DNA from: JBQTIU01 sp052387815 | GTDB taxonomy: Bacteria; Pseudomonadota; Alphaproteobacteria; CACIAM-22H2 | Length of the DNA: 5,099 bases | Direction of reading: 5' to 3' | Assembly: GCA_052387815.1 (NCBI GenBank) | Contig: JBQTIU010000104.1 | Span: 1-5,099 of the forward strand | Shown here: positions 1 through 5,099 of the stretch, piece after piece | How positions within the stretch are numbered: position 1 is the stretch's first letter | How the letters are laid out: the number at the start of each line of letters is the position of its first letter | Notes under the pieces: model-generated | Told to the model about the DNA's origin: nothing | The model's database searches: none | The model's input: only the letters and a program-made list of their open reading frames with translations | Translations under genes and position numbers: made by a program

Positions 1-972
1 GGCGGATATCTGTTCAACGAGGCGCAGCCCCAGGTCGCGGTCGCCCGCGTCGCACGCGGGCCGGCCGTGGCCGGCGTCTATGCGACCGGGACGGTCGAAC
101 CGGTCGCCTGGGCCAAGGTCGGCCCGACCGCCGCCGGGCGCCTCGTCGCCGTCCTGGCCCGCGACGGCGCCGCGGTCGTCGCGGGCCAGGCGCTGGCCCG
201 GCTCGACGACCGCGAGGCGCGCGCCCGCCTCACCGAGCTCGAGGCGCGCGAGCGCTACTGGCGCGACGAGGTGCAACGCCAAGCGGCGCTCGCCGAGCGC
301 GGCTTCGCCAGCCGCGAGTCCCGCGACCGCGCGCACAGCGAGCACCTGCAGGCGCAGGCGGTCATAGCGGCCCAGCGCCAGCGGCTCACCGATCTGACGC
401 TGACCGCGCCGATGAACGGGATCGTGCTGCGCCAGGACGGCGAGGTCGGCGAAGTCGCCGAAGCGCGGCAAATCCTGTTCTGGATCGGCCAGCCCAAGCC
501 GCTGCGCATCACCGCCGAGATCGACGAAGAGGATATCCCGCGCGTCGCCGTCGGCCAGCGCGTGCTGGTCAAGGCCGACGCGTTTGCGGGCCAGGAGCTG
601 ACGGGCGCGGTGGCGGACATCACGCCCAAGGGCGACCCGGTCAGCAAGAGCTATCGCGTGCGCGTGGCGCTGCCCGCCGACACCCCGCTCAGGATCGGCA
701 TGACGACCGAGATCAACGTCATCGTCCGGCGGGCCGAGGACGTCCTGTTGGTGCCGGCCGGGGCGCTGGCGGGCGGGCGGGTGTTCGTGGTCGAGGAGGG
801 CATCGCCCGGGCGAGGGGCGTCAGGACCGGCATCGTCGGTCGGACCATGGTCGAGATCACCGACGGCTTGAGCGAAGGCGAGCTGGTGGTCGTGGGGCCG
901 CCCGAGCGGCTTGGCGATGGCATGCGCGTGCGCGCCGGCGGGCGGCCCGAGGCCGCCGGCCCGCGGACCTGA
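1..972 (+). CDS. HlyD/MacA-type periplasmic adaptor of an ABC exporter (5'-partial)
   Basis: Membrane fusion (adaptor) subunit of an export system, expected to sit in the periplasm and link the inner-membrane permease encoded next to it to an outer-membrane partner. The reading frame is open from base 1 and codes for plausible adaptor sequence before the first possible start (GTG at 67), so the true start and the membrane anchor lie upstream. In window residue numbers the order is: first lipoyl half about 39-70 (GRLVAVLARDGAAVVAGQ, then LARLDD), a charged, Ala/Glu/Arg-rich coiled-coil hairpin about 71-130, second lipoyl half about 131-150 (LTAPMNGIV), beta-barrel about 165-245 (ITAEIDEEDIPRVAVGQ), and a membrane-proximal domain about 246-310 (VLLVPAGAL, then DGLSEGELVVV). 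The hairpin is short. The stop lies 8 bases before the permease gene. The family is secure; the substrate is unknown. Confidence 0.93.
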   Translation, partial: GGYLFNEAQPQVAVARVARGPAVAGVYATGTVEPVAWAKVGPTAAGRLVAVLARDGAAVVAGQALARLDDREARARLTELEARERYWRDEVQRQAALAERGFASRESRDRAHSEHLQAQAVIAAQRQRLTDLTLTAPMNGIVLRQDGEVGEVAEARQILFWIGQPKPLRITAEIDEEDIPRVAVGQRVLVKADAFAGQELTGAVADITPKGDPVSKSYRVRVALPADTPLRIGMTTEINVIVRRAEDVLLVPAGALAGGRVFVVEEGIARARGVRTGIVGRTMVEITDGLSEGELVVVGPPERLGDGMRVRAGGRPEAAGPRT

Positions 973-980
973 GCAGCGCC

Positions 981-2225
981 ATGGCGCTCGGCGTCGATAT
1001 CGCGCTCTCGCACCTCCTTTCGCGCCGCCGCCAGAGCGCCGTTTCCATCCTCGGGGTCGCGCTCGGGGTCGGGTTCTTCATCGGCATGGCCTCGATGATG
1101 CAAGGCTTCCAGCGCCAGTTCGTCGCCCAAATCATCGACGTCTCGCCGCACATCACCATCAAGGATGAATTCCGCTCACCGCCGCCCCAGCCCGTCGAGC
1201 GCGCCTTCGCCGGCGGCGCGATCGAGCTCACCGGCTTGAAGCCGCGCGACGAGCCGCGCGGCATCCGCAACGCCCGCGGCATCATCCGGTCGCTCGCCGA
1301 TTTGCCCGGCGTGCAGGTGGCGCCGACCCTGTCGGGCCAGGGGCTCTTGCGCTACGGGGCGAGGGACGTGTCGGCGACCATCGTCGGCATTGATCCGGCG
1401 GCCGAGCGCCGGGTGACCAAGCTCGAGAAGGACCTCATCGCCGGCACGCTCGACGGGCTCCAGAGCGCGGCCAACGGCATCGTCCTGGGCGAGGGGCTGG
1501 CGCGCAAGGTGGCGGCCGAGATGGGAACGACGTTGAGCGTGGTCAGCCCCGAGGGCGTGGCTCTCAAGATGAAGGTGGTCGGCATCTTCCGCAGCGGGAT
1601 CACCGCGATCGACAATTCCCACGCCTACACGCTGATCAAGAAGGCGCAGATCCTCCAGGACCGGGCCAACGTCATCAACCAGATCCGGGTCCGCCTCGAT
1701 GACCTCGGCGAGTCGCGGTCGCTGGCCGCCCGCATCGAGGAACGGTTCGGCTACCGCACCGAGCCCTGGGAGGAGACCAACAGCAACGTGCTCAGCATCT
1801 TCGTCATCCAGAACGGGATCATGTATTCGACCGTGGGCGCGATCCTGATCGTCGCCTGCTTCGGCATCTTCAACGTCATCTCGACCGTGATCTACGAAAA
1901 GACCCGCGACATCGCGATCCTCAAGTCGATCGGCTTCCGCGAGGCCGACATCCGCCGCATCTTCGTGCTCGAGGGTCTCTTGGTCGGGCTCGCCGGCACG
2001 GCGCTCGGCTGGGCCCTGGGCTACGGCATCGTCGAGCTCCTGGGCTCGATCCGCTTCAACATCGAAGGCTTCATCCGCACCCAGGGCTTCGTCCTCTATC
2101 GCACGCCGATCCACTACGCGGTGGCGGGCGGCTTCGCGCTCGCCTCGGCCGTGCTCGCCGCCTGGCTGCCGGCGCGCCGGGCGGCGCGGCTCAACCCGGT
2201 CGATATCGTGCGGGGGGCGGCGTGA
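981..2225 (+). CDS. FtsX/LolC-MacB-like ABC transporter permease
   Basis: Inner-membrane permease of 414 residues in the MacB/LolCE/FtsX family, which transmits cytoplasmic ATP hydrolysis to a periplasmic domain instead of forming a classic channel. The layout is typical: one N-terminal membrane helix about 21-42 (SILGVALGVGFFIGMASMMQ), a large periplasmic domain about 43-275, then three C-terminal helices about 277-305, 328-356 and 378-398. The segment EKTRDIAILKSIGF (306-319) is the cytoplasmic coupling helix of the family, and the C-terminal ARRAARLNPVDIVRG is the usual FtsX-domain ending. The MQGFQRQFVAQIIDVSPHIT stretch resembles LolC/LolE more than MacB. ATG 981 was chosen because it directly precedes the first helix and lies 8 bases after the adaptor stop; the ribosome site is weak, suggesting translational coupling. 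Its stop overlaps the ATPase start. Confidence 0.93.
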   Translation: MALGVDIALSHLLSRRRQSAVSILGVALGVGFFIGMASMMQGFQRQFVAQIIDVSPHITIKDEFRSPPPQPVERAFAGGAIELTGLKPRDEPRGIRNARGIIRSLADLPGVQVAPTLSGQGLLRYGARDVSATIVGIDPAAERRVTKLEKDLIAGTLDGLQSAANGIVLGEGLARKVAAEMGTTLSVVSPEGVALKMKVVGIFRSGITAIDNSHAYTLIKKAQILQDRANVINQIRVRLDDLGESRSLAARIEERFGYRTEPWEETNSNVLSIFVIQNGIMYSTVGAILIVACFGIFNVISTVIYEKTRDIAILKSIGFREADIRRIFVLEGLLVGLAGTALGWALGYGIVELLGSIRFNIEGFIRTQGFVLYRTPIHYAVAGGFALASAVLAAWLPARRAARLNPVDIVRGAA

Positions 2226-2953
2226 GCCTCGGGGTCACGCCGGCGCCGCCGGCGCCCTTGGCGGTACCGGCCGCGGCACCAGGGCCGATCCTCGAAGCAC
2301 GCCGGCTCACGCGCAGGCTCGCAGGGCCAGTGCCGGTGACCCTGGTCCGCGACATCGACCTTGCGGTGGCGAGCGGCGAATTCCTCGCCATCGCCGGGCC
2401 GTCGGGGTCGGGCAAGTCCTCGCTGCTCTATCTCCTCGGGCTGCTCGATGTCCCGAGCGAGGGCGCCGTGCTGCTCGACGGCGCCGACACCTCGCGCCTG
2501 ACGCGCGACGGGCTGTGCGATCTTAGGCTTGCCCGCTTCGGCTTCGTCTTCCAGTTCCATTTCCTGCTGCCCGAGTTCTCGGCCCTCGACAACGTCATGA
2601 TCCCGATGCGGCGCCTGGGCGCCCGATCCGAGCGGGGGATGCGGGCACGGGCCGAGGAGCTTTTGGCGAGCCTCGATCTCGCGGACCACATGAACAAGCG
2701 GCCCGACCAGTTGTCGGGCGGGCAGCGCCAGCGCGTGGCGATCGGCCGCGCGCTCGCCAACAACCCGGCGATCGTGCTGGCGGACGAGCCGACCGGCAAC
2801 CTCGACACCAAGAACGCCGAGCTGGTGTTCGACATCTTCGCGCGGCTGGCGGGCGAGCGCGCCACGACGGTGATCGTCGTCACCCACCACCCGGGGCTGG
2901 CCGCGCGCGCGGCCCGCCGGGTGCGCCTGGTCGACGGCCGGATCGTCGGCTGA
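2222..2953 (+). CDS. LolD/MacB-like ABC transporter ATPase
   Basis: Cytoplasmic nucleotide-binding subunit, 243 residues, expected to dimerise beneath the permease encoded just before it. All catalytic motifs are intact: Walker A GPSGSGKSS (59-67), Q-loop Gln111, signature LSGGQRQRV (164-172), Walker B IVLADEP with Glu189, D-loop NLDT (193-196) and switch His222 in VTHH. The segment FQFHFLLPEFSALDNVMIP (110-128) is close to the LolD-type sequence, where lipoprotein-releasing ATPases have QFHHLLPEF. An N-terminal Ala/Pro-rich extension of about 20 residues precedes the usual family start. GTG 2222 is favoured because it overlaps the permease stop as GTGA, has a G-rich stretch just upstream, and no better start lies between it and the conserved core. 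ATP-driven export with an adaptor is well supported; the cargo (lipid, lipoprotein, peptide or drug) is not. Confidence 0.94.
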   Translation: MSLGVTPAPPAPLAVPAAAPGPILEARRLTRRLAGPVPVTLVRDIDLAVASGEFLAIAGPSGSGKSSLLYLLGLLDVPSEGAVLLDGADTSRLTRDGLCDLRLARFGFVFQFHFLLPEFSALDNVMIPMRRLGARSERGMRARAEELLASLDLADHMNKRPDQLSGGQRQRVAIGRALANNPAIVLADEPTGNLDTKNAELVFDIFARLAGERATTVIVVTHHPGLAARAARRVRLVDGRIVG

Positions 2954-2987
2954 GGCCGGGGTTTTCCGGAAGGGCGTCCGCGTTTCA

Positions 2988-3009
2988 CCGTTTCATCGCG
3001 GCGAAACGG
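2988..3009. terminator. Possible bidirectional terminator dyad between converging genes
   Basis: A perfect 7-bp inverted repeat, CCGTTTC at 2988-2994 and GAAACGG at 3003-3009, with an 8-base loop. It lies in the 72-base gap between the end of the exporter operon and the end of the opposite-strand ATPase gene. The position suits a shared terminator. There is no clean run of T on either side, so intrinsic termination is uncertain. Confidence 0.4.
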
Positions 3010-3025
3010 AAACAGGCGAGGCGGC

Positions 3026-4030
3026 TCAACCGCTTGCCCCTCTTGTTTGGGTGTTTCGCCGCGCCGCCAGCAAGGCGCTTTCCTTTTTTACGCTCATCCC
3101 GGGCCTTGCGCCGGCGCGCGCCTTGGCGAGCCGGCGGTTGACGCCGGCCGGGCTGATCGCGAGCTCGGCGGCGATGGCGCGCTGGCTTAAGCCCTGGCGC
3201 GACAACGCCGCGACGGCCTCGCTGAGCGGGTCGCCGATCGCGCCCGCCCGCCACGTCGCGCGGCCCTCGCGCAGGTCGAGGTCGGCCAAGAACGGTCGCG
3301 AGGCGGCGGGATCGAGGCCGCGCGCCTTGTCGAAATGGACCTCGAAGCGCGCGCCGGGCGAGCCGGCGGGGGTGCAAGGCGCGCGCAGGCGGAGCACCAC
3401 GTCGAGCGCGTCCTCGCGCCGCGACGTGCCGCGCTGGCGGCCGTCCTTGCCCGAGTGGTGGACGAGCAGTACGGCGATGCCGAGGCGGCGCAGCGCCACC
3501 AGGAAATCCTCGACCGGCCGCCAGCCCGAGGCTTGGCTCTCGCCCCCGCGCCGGAACAGCGCCGCGAAGTCGTCGAGGACCACGAGGTCGGCCCGTCCGA
3601 TCTGCCCGGCGAGCGCCCGCTGGCCCGCCAGGCCGGCGAGGTCGGGGATGCCGTGGGGATTGCGCTCAGAGGTCGCGATGCGCAAGTCGTCGGGCTGGGG
3701 CGGCGGCCCGCCGCAAGCGACCAGGGCCGCCAGGCGCTCCTGGAGGATGCGGGCCGGCATCTCGCCATCGACGTAGAGCACCGGGCGCGGCGCCGGCGCG
3801 CGCCAGCCGAACAGCCGCCCGCCGGTCGCCACCGCATGGGCGATGGCGAGCGCCAAGTACGACTTGCCGAGCCCGCGCGGCGCGTGGAGCATGGCGAGCC
3901 CGCCGGCCGGCAGCCACGGCGCCAGCAGCAGCGGGCGGGCCGGCAGCGCCAGCCCGAGGAAGCCGTCGAGCGGGTCGGCGACCAGGGACGGGCGGTGCGC
4001 CGCGTCGGCGGGAAGCGGGGGCGCCGTCAT
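3026..4030 (-). CDS. RepA-like AAA/RecA-fold ATPase with C-terminal helix-turn-helix
   Basis: Predicted cytoplasmic P-loop ATPase of 334 residues, of the RepA/AAA_25 kind found on plasmids, prophages and islands, where relatives act as replicative helicases or DNA-linked ATPases. Visible motifs: Walker A HAPRGLGKSYL (49-59, Lys56), the LYVDGEMP segment (85-92, Glu90) that follows Walker A in this family, Walker B DLVVLDDFAAL (148-158), and the LLVHHSGKDGRQRGTSRREDALD block (188-210) that aligns with the sensor region and DNA-facing loop of RepA relatives. The C-terminal part, about 270-304, contains QGLSQRAIAAELAISPAGVNRRL, a clear helix-turn-helix, followed by a basic tail. The ATG at 4030 sits in an ATGA overlap with the upstream gene, so the two are probably translationally coupled. 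Helicase activity is inferred, and no primase or initiator gene is visible. The ATPase fold is secure; the exact role is not. Confidence 0.85.
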   Translation of the reverse strand: MTAPPLPADAAHRPSLVADPLDGFLGLALPARPLLLAPWLPAGGLAMLHAPRGLGKSYLALAIAHAVATGGRLFGWRAPAPRPVLYVDGEMPARILQERLAALVACGGPPPQPDDLRIATSERNPHGIPDLAGLAGQRALAGQIGRADLVVLDDFAALFRRGGESQASGWRPVEDFLVALRRLGIAVLLVHHSGKDGRQRGTSRREDALDVVLRLRAPCTPAGSPGARFEVHFDKARGLDPAASRPFLADLDLREGRATWRAGAIGDPLSEAVAALSRQGLSQRAIAAELAISPAGVNRRLAKARAGARPGMSVKKESALLAARRNTQTRGASG

Positions 4031-4389
4031 GGCATGTACTCCCGGCGCGCGGCCTCGATCCCACCGGCATCGGTGCCTGGCGACACGGCACCCTCGGCCT
4101 TGTGCGCCGCGACTTCCGCGATCATCGGGCCGACCCGCTCGGGCCGCTCGTTGAACTCCGCCGGCACCGACTCGGACCCGGTCGGCGGCGGGGCGATGGC
4201 CGGGCGGCCGCAGGCGCGGTCGATGAGCGCCAGGGCGGCCAACAGCCGCACGGGGCTCCGAGTCGTGGGACAGCAGCTCTGGCCGAGCACCTCGACCGCC
4301 TTCAGCGGGTGCCGCCGCGCGAGCGCGACGGCATCCTCGCCGGCCGGCAACGATTGGCCTTGCTGCGCGATGTGCTTGCTCACCCGCAT
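4027..4389 (-). CDS. Small hypothetical protein, first gene of the ATPase pair
   Basis: Unrecognised soluble protein of about 120 residues; no signal peptide or membrane helix. The best structured part is a helical stretch, EDAVALARRHPLKAVEVL followed by RSPVRLLAALALIDRACGRP. It resembles the short helical 'ARV-AA-ALLDRA-GRP' pattern seen in many phage and mobile-element proteins, but this is a resemblance and not a family call. The rest is Pro/Glu/Ala-rich and probably flexible; two adjacent cysteines (CC) lie in the middle. The last codons overlap the ATPase start by 4 bases (ATGA), implying coupled translation and a shared function. Start choice is uncertain: ATG 4389 is used here, while TTG 4437, preceded by GGATAGG, would add 16 Arg-rich residues and is the furthest possible start because TAG lies two codons upstream. 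Codon use matches its neighbour, supporting a real gene. Confidence 0.65.
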   Translation of the reverse strand: MRVSKHIAQQGQSLPAGEDAVALARRHPLKAVEVLGQSCCPTTRSPVRLLAALALIDRACGRPAIAPPPTGSESVPAEFNERPERVGPMIAEVAAHKAEGAVSPGTDAGGIEAARREYMP

Positions 4390-4390
4390 C

Positions 4391-4410
4391 CGGGTCCGCT
4401 GCCGGACCCG
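4391..4410 (-). promoter_or_regulatory. Perfect hairpin between ribosome-site-like motif and ATG
   Basis: CGGGTCCG at 4391-4398 and CGGACCCG at 4403-4410 form a perfect 8-bp stem with a 4-base loop. In the minus-strand transcript an AGGGAG motif (4411-4416) directly precedes the stem and the ATG at 4389 follows one base after it. Linear spacing from motif to ATG is too long for normal initiation, but folding would bring them together or block the start. If TTG 4437 is the true start, the hairpin lies inside the coding sequence. Confidence 0.4.
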
Positions 4411-4475
4411 CTCCCTGGTGGGTTTGCGGAAAAACAACGCCTATCCGCGCGGGCTGCGTGGCCTGCGGGCGGGCG

Positions 4476-4513
4476 CCGAACCCCTATGCTACTATTTCGG
4501 AACGTTATAGGGG
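4476..4513. promoter_or_regulatory. Nested inverted repeats overlapping the -10 and start site: likely operator
   Basis: CCCCTAT (4481-4487) and ATAGGGG (4507-4513) are perfect 7-bp arms 19 bases apart. CCGAA (4476-4480) and TTCGG (4496-4500) form a second, interleaved dyad, and AACGTT (4501-4506) is itself palindromic. One arm covers the -10 region, so a protein bound here would block transcription. The helix-turn-helix of the downstream ATPase is a candidate for autoregulation; this is an inference. Confidence 0.45.
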
Positions 4514-4530
4514 CGTGAATCCAATGTCAA
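4504..4530 (-). promoter_or_regulatory. Sigma70-type promoter for the two-gene minus-strand unit
   Basis: Reading the minus strand, an exact -35 TTGACA (4525-4530) is followed after 15 bases by TATAAC (4504-4509), five of six matches to the -10 consensus. The 15-base spacer is shorter than the ideal 17. A/T-rich sequence just upstream of the -35 (about 4531-4556) could act as an UP element and stands out in this GC-rich window. Transcription would start near 4497, giving a leader of about 60 bases to TTG 4437 or about 108 bases to ATG 4389. Confidence 0.6.
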
Positions 4531-4578
4531 GAACAATATGGTCACATTTTTATGCACGTAAGGGGCTTGCTATCCCTG

Positions 4579-4594
4579 CGCGCCGGCCGGCGCG
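4579..4594. repeat. 16-bp perfect palindrome
   Basis: CGCGCCGGCCGGCGCG is its own reverse complement over 16 bases with no loop. G/C-only palindromes arise easily in such GC-rich DNA, and there is no adjacent T run, so I do not call it a terminator. Confidence 0.35.
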
Positions 4595-4603
4595 GGTCAC
4601 GGT

Positions 4604-4645
4604 GAATTTCCTCGCAAAATTCCTATTGGCAACGTTCCTGTTGCC
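4604..4645. repeat. Two adjacent small inverted repeats
   Basis: GAATTT (4604-4609) pairs with AAATTC (4617-4622) across 7 bases, and GGCAAC (4628-4633) pairs with GTTGCC (4640-4645) across 6 bases. The second loop region includes AACGTTCC (4631-4638), the exact reverse complement of GGAACGTT at 4499-4506 in the promoter/operator region. They may be protein-binding half-sites or remnants of an element end. Confidence 0.3.
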
Positions 4646-4792
4646 GCAGCGGCGGGCGAGAGTCGGCACGAGCGGCGTCGCGCCGCCTTCAGCCGAAGAA
4701 CTTCCTGGGGCGGCGAGCGCTGCAACGCCCGCGCGATCACACCGCCCAGGCAGATCGTCAGGCGCAGCGCCGACGTGTTGGCGTTTGCGGTC

Positions 4793-4845
4793 ACCGGGAT
4801 CGCCGTAGGGACGTCCAGTAATGGACATCCCTACCGCGATCCGGT
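4793..4845. repeat. Long imperfect palindrome (REP/MITE-like hairpin)
   Basis: Arms at 4797-4817 and 4822-4842 pair at 19 of 21 positions around a GTAA loop; allowing one bulged G extends pairing to 4793 and 4845. The innermost part is TAGGGA-x-GTCCA facing TGGAC-x-TCCCTA. This far exceeds chance pairing and includes A and T pairs, so it is not only a product of high GC. It lies in gene-free DNA with no T run. A palindromic repeat unit, a small non-autonomous element or a recombination/replication site are all possible; copy number elsewhere cannot be seen. Confidence 0.6.
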
Positions 4846-4974
4846 CGCCGGCGGGGAGCGACTTTGGCGGCGGGCCGTGGTAGGAATTCGGCCATGAGCG
4901 CTTTGGCTTGGCGGCCATTCGGGAGTTGGAAAGTGTGAGTCGGACCCGATTTCCTTGGACACGGAATTGGCTTA

Positions 4975-5099
4975 GGGTCTGTACCCAGATAAGGTCTTGA
5001 ATTGGATGGAAGGATGTGATTCACCGTGGTTGGAGGTGGATCATGCGGTTTGAGCTGAGCGATGAGGAATGGGCGATCTTGGCGCCGTTGCTGCCGGTG
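4975..5099 (+). mobile_element. Left end of an IS5-family insertion sequence (cut by window edge)
   Basis: The transposase beginning at 5043 needs a terminal repeat upstream. The best candidate begins at 4975 with GGGTCTGTACCC, preceded by TTA (4972-4974), which fits the short TNA-type target duplications of some IS5 subgroups. The GGGTCTGT-type terminus resembles IS5-family ends as I recall them. The end-to-ATG distance of 68 bases is normal for such elements. The right end is outside the window, so the exact boundary is inferred. Confidence 0.55.
5043..5099 (+). CDS. IS5-family transposase, N-terminal fragment (3'-partial)
   Basis: The first 19 residues, MRFELSDEEWAILAPLLPV, match the conserved opening of IS5-family transposases and their short orfA proteins (the 'LTDEEWALIEPLLP' pattern). 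The frame runs off the window end, so the DDE catalytic domain and any programmed frameshift between two frames cannot be seen. ATG 5043 is supported by a strong ribosome site, GGAGG at 5032-5036, six bases upstream. The protein would cut and join the element's terminal repeats. Whether the copy is intact is unknown. Confidence 0.85.
   Translation, partial: MRFELSDEEWAILAPLLPV

Larger units (their letters stand above)
4531..4974. other. Gene-free stretch with several inverted repeats
   Basis: No gene is supported here. Open frames exist on both strands but show no recognisable domain, for example a 65-codon minus-strand frame 4597-4794 from GTG that has GC-rich third positions at its start and could be a decayed gene end. 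A + strand frame from ATG 4524 also leads nowhere recognisable. The first part (about 4514-4560) is A/T-rich and then returns to high GC. Structured sites inside are listed separately. The region could be island-edge debris or contain the control region of a lost divergent gene. Confidence 0.5.

Noticed and set aside
1176..2114. A 312-codon open frame on the minus strand across the permease gene
   Set aside because: It is the antisense shadow of a GC-rich gene: rich in Asp, Glu, Arg and Ala with no domain, while the + strand has a complete FtsX-family permease.
1..2953. Identification of the exporter as the cyanobacterial DevBCA system
   Set aside because: Gene order matches (adaptor, permease, ATPase), but the permease N-terminus and the ATPase QFHFLLPEF segment look more LolC/LolD-like, so no dev symbol is given.
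3051..3776. A 241-codon + strand open frame across the ATPase gene
   Set aside because: Its composition is Arg/Ser/Ala-rich low-complexity shadow sequence with no recognisable domain.
3335..4510. A 391-codon open frame on the + strand, longer than the opposing ATPase gene
   Set aside because: It has Arg/Ala/Gln-rich sequence without motifs and covers two genes on the other strand, one of which has clear Walker and helix-turn-helix motifs.
4497..4520. LexA-type box (GAAC-N7-GAAC) near the promoter
   Set aside because: Only one GAAC is present at the expected spacing, so an SOS operator is not supported.
4458..4808. A + strand open frame, possibly starting at ATG 4524, divergent from the small gene
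   Set aside because: No recognisable domain, no good ribosome site, and its second half is Pro/Ser/Ala/Arg shadow-like sequence; I treat the region as non-coding.
4894..4938. A 14-codon + strand peptide frame (MSALAWRPFGSWKV)
   Set aside because: It is too short, and no regulated gene follows in a leader-peptide arrangement.
4791..5024. A 77-codon minus-strand open frame crossing the insertion-sequence left end
   Set aside because: It runs across the inferred mobile-element boundary and the large palindrome and shows no family features.
3026..5042. Replication origin iterons or a CRISPR array near the RepA-like gene
   Set aside because: I found no set of three or more regularly spaced direct repeats; the repeats present are inverted and unrelated to each other in length.

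Overview
The window is very GC-rich, with G/C-ending codons in every gene. Together with the gene families, this suggests an alphaproteobacterium, possibly of the Rhodospirillales; that assignment is an inference from composition and style, since no marker gene is present. It joins an ordinary chromosomal export operon to a small accessory module that ends at an insertion sequence.

Region 1 (1-2953, + strand) is a tight three-gene operon for a tripartite ABC exporter. It encodes a periplasmic adaptor (5' end outside the window), an FtsX/LolC-like permease and a LolD/MacB-like ATPase. The first two genes are 8 bases apart and the last two overlap by 4 bases. The ATPase should power the permease mechanically, and the adaptor should link the permease to an outer-membrane channel or acceptor. 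The substrate cannot be read from the sequence.

Region 2 (2954-3025) is a short gap between converging genes, with a dyad that may act as a terminator.

Region 3 (3026 to about 4530, - strand) is a two-gene unit. A small unrecognised protein is followed, with a 4-base overlap, by a RepA-like RecA-fold ATPase carrying a C-terminal helix-turn-helix. Upstream of the pair is a good sigma70-type promoter (exact TTGACA, then TATAAC) overlapped by nested inverted repeats that look like an operator. A perfect 8-bp hairpin lies between a purine-rich Shine-Dalgarno-like motif and the likely ATG of the first gene. The unit resembles plasmid, phage or island replication and regulatory modules, but no primase, initiator, origin iterons or integrase is visible.

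Region 4 (about 4531-4974) contains no gene I can support. It holds several inverted repeats, including a striking palindrome of about 53 bases at 4793-4845, and possibly decayed coding sequence.

Region 5 (about 4975-5099, + strand) is the left end of an insertion sequence with the first 19 codons of an IS5-family transposase, cut by the window edge.
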